Shown: positions 12,221 to 23,499 of the stretch, piece by piece | Position numbering within the stretch: the first letter of the stretch is position 1 | Layout of the letters: each line of letters opens with the position of its first letter | NCBI GenBank assembly: GCA_030765065.1 | Contig: CM060975.1 | Span: 203,778,007-203,842,006 of the forward strand | Origin: Deroplatys truncata | Lineage: Eukaryota; Arthropoda; Insecta; Mantodea; Mantidae | Reading direction: 5' to 3' | Length of the DNA stretch: 64,000 nucleotides | The notes under the pieces: generated by a model | What the model was told of the DNA's origin: nothing | The model's database searches: none | The model's input: the letters and a program-made list of their open reading frames with translations, nothing else | Made by a program: the position numbers and the translations under genes

Positions 12221-12882
12221 TAAGTACAAGAGATGTTTCTAAAGCATGTTCCATTATGGAATAAAACAAGAACTGATTATTAATTTCTTATTATATAATA
12301 CATGACTTAAGCTTTTTTCTACACAGTTTTCACAAACATTTAAATTTTCATTCTACTGTAGATTAAACTTCTCATAAAAGTATGTCGTCAGCCTGTATGG
12401 TATTTATGTACTGTTTCTGACATACATTTTTCTGTACTTAAGATATCACAACAGAAGAAAGTAGGTGTCAGGGGACATGGAAATTGTGACGTGGAAGTGC
12501 AATGTTGATCACAATTCAGAAAAAAAAAATGTTAATCTGATGTCCGCCAAAACGGGCGGCTCATTGTTTATGTTCAAGAAACTTCTGTACACATGCGCGA
12601 ATACCCTTTAAGAGATTATCAAAGCTCATTCTCAATAAGAAAGTTTTAACACCGGAAACTGCTACATGTTTCTCAAATGGACTGGTAGCAGAAGTCTGTG
12701 ACGAGGTTCTAAAATCTTATACTATGAACCAAGTGTTCGAAAAACAACTGGTAGTAAAACAATGTAACGTTTGAAGAATTGCCTAAAACTTGTCCATGAA
12801 AAACACCCTTTCCTTGGAGCAAGCATCCGCGCCATCTGTCCGGCATGGAACCTAGAAGCACACTTGAAAGATCAGAAAAAAA
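12221..12882. other. Gene-free sequence
   Basis: I see no recognisable gene or element before the R1 copy that starts at 12883. Confidence 0.45.
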
Positions 12883-14812
12883 TCTGATGTGATACATTCG
12901 CATGCTTTTCTCTGCTTCCTATCTTTATTAGTGACAAAACACTCTTACTCAAATTTATTTTTCTATCTACTACATTTAATCCAAATAAACCTTTTCAAAA
13001 ATTGCTGCATTACACATTCCGCTATAGATACAAACAGAACACCGATAATCAAATGTTTAAGAACTGTACGCTATATGCTGGCCTTGAAATTCCATACTGT
13101 TTACATGCAATCGCGAGAAACAACTGAAAATCGACGGGACTTTTAAAAGACATAACAAATGTCAAGTATTGAACAATTCGAACATTTAATAACGGATATC
13201 TTAGAAACGGATTATGCCACGAAAAATCTTACTTTAGGTAAACTGTGTTTTAAAGAGATCTACATTTTTTGTGTGGTGCGTTTTCGTCTATCGCTTAACA
13301 TTTACCAGTTATACAAGATTATACAAAGTTCCTTCCGAATGTAGAGAAGGTCCTAGGCTATTCCCAGAAAATTCAAAACATACATTTTATTTGTCATGTA
13401 AATATCTTTAATATATGGTATACTCGTTAGAGCCATTTTTTAAAAAAATCAAAATTTCCGGAAAATGATGCTTGTAAAGGATAGCTGGGGTGGGGGATTT
13501 TCTTGAAAATCTTTGTGTCACATTCTTGAAAGATATTAAACTCAAATACCAAGTTTGGTATTTATCCAACATTTCGTTTTTAGGTTACGCTATTTGTAGC
13601 GTTTTGTCTGCTCGCTTCCTTGTCTCTGCGCCGTTGTAGGTGAAGTCTTCAGGACTCGCAATCGCCGTAGTCAGTCAGGAAGCACTTCTCGTCGATCTCA
13701 GGGTCAATTGTCGGCGAATCGGCTTGAAGTTCTCTATAGTTGTTGTCAGGGTAGGATTGCAGGTGTGGTGACACCAGGATATTGTCTTGAAACAAACACT
13801 GTTTTCACTTTTGTCACTCTTATGCTAGAAAGCCTGCAAGATTCATTGCTATTCTCTAACACGCGTGATTGTTTTTAGCACTGTTCTCCCACTATTGTCT
13901 CTTAGAACACTAAAGTTTACTCCGGCTAGTTATTTAATACTCGGTGCTCTATCATCGTTCTTTAGATTCGCGCGAACTTGAAATAGTCACTTGACTAACA
14001 TTAACTCGTTTATGAGCTTGGATATAATTATATGGAAGAATACATTATATACATTCTTCTACTTACATCACTTTGTAATTGCATAATTGTGCGGTACTTA
14101 GCAAATTTCGGAACTTATCATCCTTTTCGGATCCGGGGTGCTACGTGTTACCTCAACGAAGAATGACAAACTGTCCTAAAACCACGCTCGCATTCACATA
14201 TAACAACGACTGCTCGCCTCCAAATTTTATACATGTCACTGCGTCTTTCAATGTTTCCATTGGTCCTCACACTTATTCTCTACGTTCTCCCTGGTTCAAA
14301 ATTCAAAGCCTGACTGTAAGAAATGTCCGTTGCCTTATAGCGTCTGTTTACTTTAAAACATGCCTCATACCCACGAACCACAAAAGAAGGTTTCGATTTT
14401 ATGGCCCCACGCTCGGAAAACATAATGGACAGTCTAAAACGAAGCTACTCTTATTTTTGCCTAAATCTTGCAGTATTTTTTATGCTATCAATTATTTATT
14501 TAACAATATTATTGAACTTTAAAACATATTTACAGCTTCTGAAGGGCTTTCGAATGACGGTTTTTAATTCTGTGGCTTTATTAATTAAGTATTAATAATT
14601 CTTAAACTATAATTATTACAGAGTTTCTTTCTATGTATTCTTAATCATGCGGAAATATTGCTACATATTCATAGTCAGACACACACGGATATGTTTACAT
14701 AATACTTTATTTGGATTTAGGGCGTCTCAAAACATGTATTTCCGGTGAAATCTCGAATTTTTGGGTGGAATGCAATACAACCCGTACTTACTATATGTAG
14801 TAGAGAAAGTAA
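12883..14812 (+). repeat. R1 copy 6, split by a solo LTR
   Basis: The 5' end TCTGATG is at 12883. The first part runs to 13594, past 'accaagtttggtatttatcc'. The element resumes at 14666 with the CA stretch ('cagacacacacgg'), then 'tttccggtgaaatct', and ends 'ctatatgtagtagagaaagtaa' at 14812. The interruption falls exactly where R1 consensus continues from 'ttatgctgttca' to the CA run. Confidence 0.85.
13595..14665. mobile_element. Solo LTR with TATT target duplication
   Basis: This 1,071-bp insert starts TGTAGC and ends GCTACA, a short inverted repeat of the TG...CA type. It is flanked by TATT at 13591-13594 and at 14666-14669. Removing the insert and one TATT restores the R1 reading. This structure is what recombination between two LTRs leaves behind. 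A 4-bp duplication is common for Ty3/gypsy elements. I cannot say which family, and the strand is unknown. The 147-codon ORF inside (14079-14522) has no known domain. Confidence 0.75.
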
Positions 14813-14816
14813 AAAT

Positions 14817-14990
14817 GGAATGAAAGACAAACAAGGGAAAGCAAACCATGGTAAATGAGAAACTACCCCAGCATTCGCCAGGGAAAACCAAGAAAAAACC
14901 AAGATCAGTGTGGACGGTTAACGTAATCGAAAACGGGACCTCTCGAATGTGAGATATCTCGCTCGGTATGATGTGTGTAACAAGATCATT
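14817..14990 (-). repeat. SINE D fragment
   Basis: Read on the minus strand, a tRNA-like head (B-box-like 'gttttcgattac' near 14925) is followed by the conserved core 'gttttccctggcgaatgctg' near 14870. The 3' part is truncated at the R1 end. It matches the head and core of the fuller SINE D copies at 52849-53670 and 63480-63915. Confidence 0.55.
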
Positions 14991-15407
14991 ATAAAGCGGT
15001 CTAGAGCAGTTTGCCTATGAAGCAGACATGTTGGATTCTTGTTGAAATACGTGTTAGTAAACATCGCTTAGAATCGACTAAGGAGTTCATCGTAAATGAT
15101 CTTGAGCACATGTTTCTTTTATACATTCCGTCACATGCAAGGAAAGAGTGTTTGTTATTTATTATCCCAACTGCCGCTGCTAGTTCTTTTAGACAAATAT
15201 GTGAGCCTTAGTTTTTCAAATCTATACATCTCAGGGCGGGAAGAACATATGTTAGTGTCATTAAGACTTTCTGCAACAATTTCTGATTTTATAGACAACA
15301 CGTATTAGCTTTAATCTGGTTTTTCTTTTGTGAAAAGGCGAAACCACTTCTCTTTTCATCCTTTGCTGCGATACCACAACCATGTTATGTAAGCAGATAA
15401 TAATCTT
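14991..15407. other. Gene-free sequence
   Basis: Nothing is recognised between the SINE fragment and the LTR-like repeat. Confidence 0.45.
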
Positions 15408-16345
15408 TGAGGCAGTGTTTTTAACATTTTAATGATTTTAGTCTAATTATATAATACATAAACTCAATAACAGCCCGCCTTAAACCAATATTTGTATGTA
15501 ACAATATATAAAAAGTGTATATTACAGTCATTGTATAGGTTTATATTATTGTATCCATGTGTAATAATGTGATGTGAATATATTACGTAATTTAATAATG
15601 TAGGAGCTGTGAGAATAATAAGTTAAAAGTTGCTAACAATGAGGTAACTTTGAGGAAATAATGAGTAAGAATGTTTAATAATGCTACTAGTCATTATTGG
15701 AGCAACAATAATGTAAGTTTTAGTGACAGTTTATAAAATAGCCAATCAACAACCTGAAAAGGTTTTAGTTAAATGAAGATATTCTATTGGATTAGCAATA
15801 GCCAATCAGAGACTTGAAATACACGAAATTTACAAGTTTAGGCGCTAGAAATCTTGTGTGTTGCCTGCAAACAGTGTTCCTAACCGGACGCGAGACACAT
15901 CCTCGAGAGATTTAATACGTATTTGTGTGAGACGAAAATAGTTTTACGTGTTAAAAAGTGTAATTAATTAATAAAAGGAATCTTACAGCTCTCTATATCA
16001 GTGAAGTGTTATTTAAATTGTGTCAAGGATTAATAAATGTAGTGAAGTAAAATTATAATCTGTGTAAGCCTACATTCTTGTCACATCACAACCCTGCTAA
16101 GAGAAACGTGTCTCTAACAAAAATACTGACGCAGCCGAGGCAAACAAAAATATTTAAAGAAACACTCAAATTATAAAGTTAATATTTTTTTTAAACTTGG
16201 GGCAAAGGCCACCTGAAAGTACGTTTGGGGCGAAGGCTACCGGAAACTTTTTACCATACGTGCGGTTGCAACTACTTCAAGTTCGGCTCCCCAACAGTTG
16301 TACTACAATACAACTCCTTCAAATTCTTTCCAAACGTGGGACAGA
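15408..16345 (+). repeat. LTR-like direct repeat, copy 1
   Basis: This segment is matched by 20227-21065 over most of its length, starting at TGAGGCAGT. Inside, 15599-16074 begins TGTAGG and ends CCTACA. It holds CCAAT-type boxes ('tagccaatcaa', 'tagccaatcagag') and an AATAAA signal near 15971, as in a 476-bp LTR. However, the homology between the two copies extends both upstream and downstream of those ends, so each LTR-like core carries what would be internal sequence on both sides. This copy has about 80 bp near 16180-16258 that copy 2 lacks. Confidence 0.6.
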
Positions 16346-16369
16346 AACAAAATAACTTCATCTTAAAAA

Positions 16370-17042
16370 CCTGATGCGTTGCACTCACATGGCTTTCTCT
16401 ACTCTTGTACAACCCTATGTTTACAAACGCTTATTCTCCATCTACTTCATGTTAATGGAGGTAAACATTCGCAGAAATGTCGCCTTGCTAATTTTCTTGT
16501 AGGTGCAAGGAGAATATGGTAGGTTTTCAGCGATTGTAAAATCTCTTAAGAGCTCGTTGCTCTCCATTCTCTTTACATGCCCAGGACTTAAAAAAAACTA
16601 ATAACGAATTCCCATTTGAGAAAAAAGTTTAAAGTATTGCAAAATATGAACAAATAACAAGAAATATCTCGGAAATGGTTCATTCGACAAAAATTTTTTG
16701 TTTTAGTTCCATTTATACCCCGCCTTTAACTATCAAGGGCTTATAATGATATAAATTGTATGTTTTAACGAGACCTACATTTTTTGTGTAAAAAAATTTT
16801 GTCTTCTCTTACGGTTTACAGTTATGTAAAAGCCATTCAGAATGAAGAGGACCTTTGGGGACATTCCCAGAGAATTCAAGATATACATTTCATTTGTCAA
16901 GAAAGTACCTTAAGCATATGATATTTTAATCAAACTCTTTAGAGTCATTTTTGAGAAAATCAAAATTTTCGAAAAATGTTCCATGTAAAGGTAGTCTGGG
17001 GTGAGGAGATTTTCTTGAAAATTAGAAACACAGATACGCATC

Positions 17043-17094
<52 letters not shown>

Positions 17095-17222
17095 CCTTTT
17101 TCTAAAAATGCTTTTGTTTATTCAAGGGGCCTCAAAACATGTATTTCCGGTGAAATCTCAGTATCGATTTTTTTGAGGAATGCAATACTTTCCCTACTTA
17201 CTATACGTAGTAGAGAAAGTAA
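16370..17222 (+). repeat. R1 copy 7
   Basis: A near full-length copy from 'cctgatgcg' at 16370 to GTAGAGAAAGTAA at 17222. It includes the hairpin CTACT...AGTAG (17194-17213) and a long CA run. It lies in an A run and directly follows LTR-like copy 1. Confidence 0.85.
17045..17090. repeat. (CA)23 microsatellite inside R1
   Basis: A perfect dinucleotide run at the position where every R1 copy has a shorter or longer CA/TG tract. It is thus a built-in, expandable part of the family and not an unrelated microsatellite. Confidence 0.95.
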
Positions 17223-18607
17223 AGTTTATTTTGCTTATATCCTCTGTGCGTGAGGCAGTCTCCCTGCTGATATGCGGCTTGCCGTTATCTGCAATTACTT
17301 TATTTATGCATGTTATTTCACTTGGTACGCATGTGGTCATATTATATTTTGCTAGAACTGTTTCTTGAATTGTTGACCGAATGTTACCACAATAAGATCA
17401 GATGCATCAGCTAGAGTGGGCTCCGTTGTGAATCTTTGGTTTTTGCTATTGCCTTGCTTCCTGCCAGTGCGTTATTGAGAGATTGTGCCAAAGAAGCCAA
17501 TATAAAAAAATCCACTTTTTTATTGATTTGGTTTTTTTTCATATATTCGGAGCATAAGCCTACTAGTACAAAATTTAAATAACTATATTAAACCGTTGTT
17601 AAGATGTTAATTTTTTATTCATAATTAGTCAATTTCTGACGGTCCAATGCCCCCAAGCCTTTAATTTGACTTAGTATACAAACAGTAGGAAATAACTTCT
17701 AAGAATTTCTTAATTTTAATTAGTTTAAGAGATAATATTTTTTGCAAATGTTAATTAGGGAACATAATTCATTTTAGCTATTAGCTATTTAATATTTTTA
17801 ATTAGTATGCAGCGAAGATTACATTCGTAATTCCTGAAGATCCCCTGAAAATCTCCAACAAATAAGTTATAAACCGTGATCCAGGAGCATTTTGAATAGC
17901 GAAAAATGTTGAAAAAGAAAAGGAATTGAGAAAAAATGGAGTTTAAGTGATAGAGGTCCTATTAAATAGCAATTTGTGGATTTCAAATTGTTGATAATAA
18001 AAATGAACTGTGTAATACGAAAGTGTAAGTTATAATAAATACCCAAGAAAAAGATCAGAATTTTCACAGCTTTTGCAATATTTAGATATAATTGCCTTAA
18101 AAGGGGTCATAAATATATTTACAATTCGTTTTGTATTTTATAGTATTAATCTAATGGAGTAATTAATTTTGTACTATGTCAATGTGCAAGGGTTATGTAT
18201 GTAAACAAAGCTCTCTATTTCTATAACATTTAATGAGCACCTAACTCAATGTTTACACTCATGTCGATACCTCAGTACAAGAGTGGTACAACTCAAAAAA
18301 TTCCAATTTTGAGTTATTTCCACTGTTATACTCCGCATACAGTGCCCTTCATTATGTAAAACTGTTGTATCCGTTAACTGTTCATTAACATGGCTGTTTT
18401 TGACATGATTCATTATAGCATTGGACGTTATGTGAACTTAGTTCAGTCAAGAGTGTAACATTTTGAGTTGTAACACTTTAACACCCATTGGAGCAACATA
18501 ATTACAGTGCAACATTGGTTTATTTTATATTGTACAGTTTTGGATGAATAATCATGAAAGCGCGTTTACAATAACAATGGATTTGAGCTTGCTGTACTCC
18601 GCAATGA
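17223..18607. other. Very AT-rich gene-free stretch
   Basis: No gene or element is recognised. Between about 18240 and 18500 several short inverted copies of 'caactcaaaa/ttttgagtt' occur, possibly a worn foldback element, but I could not define its ends. Confidence 0.4.
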
Positions 18608-20226
18608 CTATTAAGAATTATTGAATGTTTGGTTTCTTGCTCACTTGTAAAAGAGATTGCTACAGAGGTAGAGCATAGTGTCTTTGTGCTTCTGGATGAA
18701 AGCAGAGAAAGCAGCCTTGCTCCATCTTTGATTGAATTAAAAGTAGGTATGATTTTGGCACCAATAATAATTATAGGTTATTATCCGAATACTTTATGTG
18801 TATCAAATAATGTATAAAATGCTGAATATATCTTAATCTTTCCTATCTTTCAAGAGGTGGATCCTGATTTTGTTAATGGTTTCTTCACCAATTCAAATGT
18901 GACAAAAAATGTCCATAGCAGTTGTGCCTTCCAGCCTATTCAGGTACTATTTATTTTAAGGCATTTCTTTGTTCTCTTTGGAAATACCAATAACCTATTT
19001 TACATAGCATTTGATTTTAAACTTTACAGTGTTGACGACAAGTGTTTTAATGAATTAGTGATAGTATACACAAGCCATAGACCTAGCACACTAAATTATA
19101 AACTGATTTGCATGCAATGAACTGAGGAAAACTCATAAAATAATGGAAATGCCATTATACGATGAAACTCTATACGATGAAATTTGAATTCTGACTGCAC
19201 TTATAGACTAATGGTATCCCAATGCTAATGCAACTGGTGATTGTTGTTAGCACCAGCTTAAAAGTGGTGGCCTTCTTTGTGATTATTCAATTGGGAATAT
19301 GTTCCTAAATGTTTCAAGAACGATTTTTCAGCTAATTCGAGAGGATTTAACAATTGTTAGATAATTTTGACCATTACAGGTTCCAGAACAATGCTGCCCT
19401 TATGATTTCTGAGGAACAGAAGAAAGAAAATGATGCAACATATCAGGCAAATAAAATTTGAAGAATGCAAATAAATTCAATACAATATTCTAATGGTATC
19501 TAATATGCAGAACCTGTGTATCAGACAATTGGCGAGGCAATCTAGGATTTACACGAAATTTCGCAGGAAATAAATGACATATAATGGAAAAATGATACTG
19601 AATACTTGAATGCACAGAACAGTAAGTTGCTGCTACCGTTGAAATTAACAATATAATTATTTTTATCAGATTATTTTGTTCGTAAGACTAAGACCTTCGT
19701 CTACAAGAAAGAGACTAGAATTCTGAGCATTATAATTGTATGCTGTAAATTGATAAAGATGCCTATATTTTTACAACTATGCCTCCTTTTTTATTACTTT
19801 TACAGCCTCGTATAGATGTCCTGAGGAGAATAGGAACATTCGAAACACAAATTGAATTCTGGTAAGCTATATTTGAACTTTAAAGAATCTCTTGCCACCT
19901 CGGCAACATAAACTAGGCTGTGGAGAAAATTGCATGTTGAAGTGCCACGAAAAAATTAACTGTGCAAAGAATGATATAAGTCAAAAATTCTGGAGCATGG
20001 GTGTCTTTCAGCTGCAAAGGGAATTCATTGCAAGACAAGCAAACGTCATACATTCTAAATATCGATATTGCAAGTGTAGAAGTGAACGTTCTAAAATTTT
20101 TGGTTACTATTTTCAGACAAATGACAAAAATATTCGAGTTTGTAAGAAGAGATTCTTGGAAACTCTTGGTATCAATCATAGGTACATAATTACAACGTGG
20201 AAGAAGATGAGTGTGGAGGGAATGAT
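18608..20226 (+). pseudogene. Multi-exon gene remnant with cysteine-rich last exon
   Basis: Open stretches are bounded by good splice sites. Exon a (18608-18742) ends AAA|gtaggt. Exon b (about 18857-18943) has a pyrimidine-rich acceptor before it and CAG|gtacta after it. Exon c starts after 'ccattacag' at 19380. Exon d (19806-19861) lies between 'cttttacag' and gtaag. Exon e (about 19889-20226) encodes a C-x3-C-x3-C-x5-C block, then FWSMG, 'LQREFIARQ' and 'RVCKKRFLETLGI'. That order resembles a multi-copy family of uncharacterised insect proteins, possibly tied to transposons; this is recollection, not a search. Frames do not all join in phase, and the protein stops abruptly where LTR-like copy 2 begins, so I read it as truncated and dead. 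Its function is unknown. Confidence 0.45.
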
Positions 20227-21065
20227 TGAGGCAGTATTTTTAACACTTAAATAATTTCGGTCTAATTCTATAATATGTAAATTTCCCGCCTTGAAGCAAT
20301 ATGTGTATGCAATAATTTGTAAAATGTATGTAAGTCATTGCATATGCTTGTATTATTGTATCCATGTGTAATAATGTTATGTGAATATATTACGTAATTT
20401 AATAATGTAGGAGCTGTGAGAAATAGGTTTAAAGTTGCTAACAATGAGGTAACCTTGAGGCAATAATGCGTGAGGAAGTTAAAATGCTACTAGTCATTTT
20501 TAGAGCAGCAATAATGTAAATTTTGAGACAGTTTAAAAATAGCCAATTAACATCCAGAAAAATCTTTAGTTAAATGAAGGTATTCTATTGGACTAGGATT
20601 AGCCAATCAGAGACTTGAAATACAGAAATTTACAGGTTTAGACGGTTGAAATCAATTCAGTTGCCTCCAAACAGTGCTCATAATCAGCCTTGTTGCTTCT
20701 AGACAGTGCTCATAACCAGACGCGAGATGTGTCCTCGAGAAATTAATACGTATTCGTGAGAGACGAAAATAGTATACGTGTTAAAAAGATTAAATAAAAG
20801 AATCTCACAGCTCTCGATATTAATTTGTGTCAAGGATTAATAAAAAGTGAAGTAAAACAAAATCTGTGTAAGTCTACATTCTTCAGTTGCACCACAAACC
20901 CTGCCAAGACATCCATGTCTCTAACAATAGCACTGACGCAGCCGAGGCAAACATAAATATATAATATCTAAAGAAACAGTCGTGCGATTGCAACGAATTT
21001 CAAGTTCGGCTCCCCAACAGTTGAAATACAACTCCTACTTCAAATCGGCTTTTCCATACGTGAAA
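20227..21065 (+). repeat. LTR-like direct repeat, copy 2
   Basis: The partner of 15408-16345, in the same orientation, 4.8 kb away. The LTR-like core is 20406-20878 (473 bp) and starts TGTAGG. Its end reads TCTACA, one base changed from copy 1. A fully conserved 'actgacgcagccgaggc' lies just beyond it, as in copy 1. Copy 2 interrupts the last exon of the gene remnant to its left. Confidence 0.6.
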
Positions 21066-22185
21066 CAATGCAAATCTTCAAATTGACGCCCAAAGCGTGG
21101 TGCTAATAAAATACAACAAAATATCTTCTAAATTGGCGTCCATACGTGGAGCTAATAAAAGACAATACACCTTCTTCAAGATAAGAGAGGAAAATATAAA
21201 CATAAGAAAATATTAAATGGACAAAGAAAAAAGACAATCATAGAGCACAAACTCATTTGAATAGAATCCCATCACTGCATATCTAGAACAAAAAAAAAAT
21301 CCTAGTGGATCGCTAAAATCCTGCGAACGTATGAACTGTGTATTTATAGACGCTTTCTAACTGCTGTGGTCCTTAGCTTCCCATTTTGCTCGGAGGCCTC
21401 TTTATCAGAAAAAAAAAGGAAAAAGGAAGGAAAAATACACTCATGTATATAATTGGTGGTCAATACTCGATATTGTTGCCAGTTTATAATGAAAATGGTC
21501 ATTTGTGAAAGAACGATTTTAGTAGAAAATATAAGACTATATACAGGAGAGTTGTGACCGACAATGATATTTTGTGCTTCGATATTTAAGGTTGATATCC
21601 TTAATTTTTCTAACTTATAGGTACGTCCTAGAAGTCTTCATGCGCAGTCAGCTAAGATAACATTTACATTGCGAAAAATAGTCAATAAGAAATAACTTAG
21701 GAAAAACCATCACCCATCTAGTAGTGGCCGCGTCCGTCACACCTAACCTAGACCTACAATGAAATTATAAACATGTTTTAAATTTTAGGCAAATATTCAT
21801 AATACTTTTTTAAGAACGGCTAATCAATCCAAAATTCCATACAAAACATATAAATAAAACTGAAAATATAGTTTTTATTCACAATTCACTGTAAGTAAGT
21901 AATTTATATTACTGGAATTGTAGTAACAATATTTTGCCAATTATTTTCATTCACTCTCATTGAGTTTCTACTGAAAATGTTAACAGCATTATTTTCATAC
22001 AGCATTGTGTGCAAGATTCTTAATCAGAGAAAATATAAGAAACGGAGGTTTTAAAGATTATAGGAATAAGATTTAAATTTTATGATGCTGGTGTTTAAAA
22101 GACACCGAGGAAAAAAACCGTAACGGGAACGGAAACTAAAGATTCAAAGTATTTTGTTAATATAAAAACCAAAATGTCATTTTTA
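21066..22185. other. Mostly unidentified, with a SINE A fragment and repeated leader-like motifs
   Basis: At 21085-21180 two spaced, related motifs occur ('ttgacgcccaaagcgtggtg' and 'ttggcgtccatacgtggag'), discussed as possible primer-binding-site relics. At about 21338-21405 a minus-strand SINE A fragment with an internal deletion is recognisable ('actgctgtggtccttagc', 'ggcctctttatcag'). Nothing else is identified. Confidence 0.4.
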
Positions 22186-23439
22186 ATTTTCTACCACGTA
22201 ACAAACAGGTAGAGAAGGTATTTCCACCCGCAAATTTGATCTCAAGATTTCACCGTAAATACATGCTTTAAAACCCGCCTAAAGCATTTTTAGAATAAAG
22301 CTCCTAAGTGTGTCTGTATCTGTGAGCTGCATAACACAAAAACGAAATGCTCGATAACTATTAAACTTGATATTTAAGTTCAGTATCTTCCAAAAATGTG
22401 ACACGCAGATTTCAGAAAAATCCACCTCCCCAAACTACCCATTATATGTACATTTTTCAACTTTATTTTATAAAAATGGCTCTAACGATTTTGATTAAAA
22501 TACCATGGATTTAATACGTTTACGTGATGAATAAAAATGTTTTACCTTGAATTTTCTGGGAATAGTTTGATGTCCTCTTCATTCTGAATGGCTTTTGTAT
22601 AACAGGTAAACCGCAGAGATAGACAAAAACCTACTACATTGAAATACATGTAGATTTCGTTAAAGCACATAATTTGTGTCAAATAAACCTTTTTGTGGCA
22701 CTAACCATTTCCAAGGTATTCTTAGTCATGAGTTTGAATGTTCAGATACACCTTTTGCTAGTGGCTAGTCACTATTCGTTTTTCTCATGGTCACTCATAG
22801 CGAAACTTTATTAGAACTCTGTAACTATGAAAAAAATTAGTTTTATTTATCGACTCTCTTTAACTGCTATGGTTCTTAGCGTCCCATTCCATACTGGGCG
22901 TGAAAGACCGGAAATTTTGCTCAGAGGCCTCTTTATCAGGCTTGTGATTCTTTTACGTGCCGTTAATCTAAGATACGGGACCACCGGCTTTACTTCCCTT
23001 CCGAAGGTAGCCATACTAAAGACTTTGACGCCCGAAAAAAATCCATCGACCTCCATCGGGTTTGAGCCCGCGACCTCGGGAACTAGAGGCTAGCATGGTA
23101 ACCGCTACACCACGGAGGACGACTGTAACTATGAAGAAGATTCTGATGAAAGCATGAGAGGTAACAATAACATTCTAGATTTAATCATTTCCAATTAAAG
23201 AATTGGTTCGAATTAAAATTCTTAGAGATGTTCCTAGTATACCTGCTCAAGCTCCAAAAATAAAATATAGTGTTCCAATGTCTTTATGCCTTTAGCTAAA
23301 AACGTATACCTAATACAAAATATACAAATATTTAACAAAAGTTTAATTGATTAACAATAAGTAGATAGGAGAACAAACTTCTGTAAGAAAACTTCGTAGA
23401 AGAATGAGCGAGGAAATTAAATGAACGCAACGCATCAGA
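22186..23439 (-). repeat. R1 copy 8, host of a SINE A insertion
   Basis: It runs from 'ttttctaccacgta' to 'gcatcaga' at 23439. The hairpin reads CTACC...GGTAG (minus strand of 22191-22212). It is interrupted by SINE A at 22832-23122. Confidence 0.8.
22832..23122 (-). mobile_element. SINE A, full-length with 13-bp TSD
   Basis: The tRNA-like head is at the right, read on minus: 'cctccgtggtgtagcggtta' (A box) and 'gggctcaaacccg' (B box). The body contains 'ggaagggaagtaaagccggt' and ends 'gagtcgataaataaaac', giving a length of 291 bp. CTGTAACTATGAA flanks it at 22819-22831 and 23123-23135. The perfect duplication shows target-primed insertion and fixes the ends. This is the reference copy for SINE A in this window. 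Confidence 0.9.
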
Positions 23440-23499
23440 TTCCATCAATACAAAAACTAACTTTTTAAAAGATATCACCAAATTTCACCGGTAAGAATC

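Noticed and set aside
14079..14522. A 147-codon ORF, one of the longest plus-strand ORFs in the window
   Set aside because: It lies wholly within the solo LTR defined by TG/CA ends and the TATT duplication, and has no recognisable domain.
18240..18500. Several inverted 'caactcaaaa/ttttgagtt' words, possible MITE
   Set aside because: I could not find matched ends or a target duplication; short AT-rich palindromes are common here.
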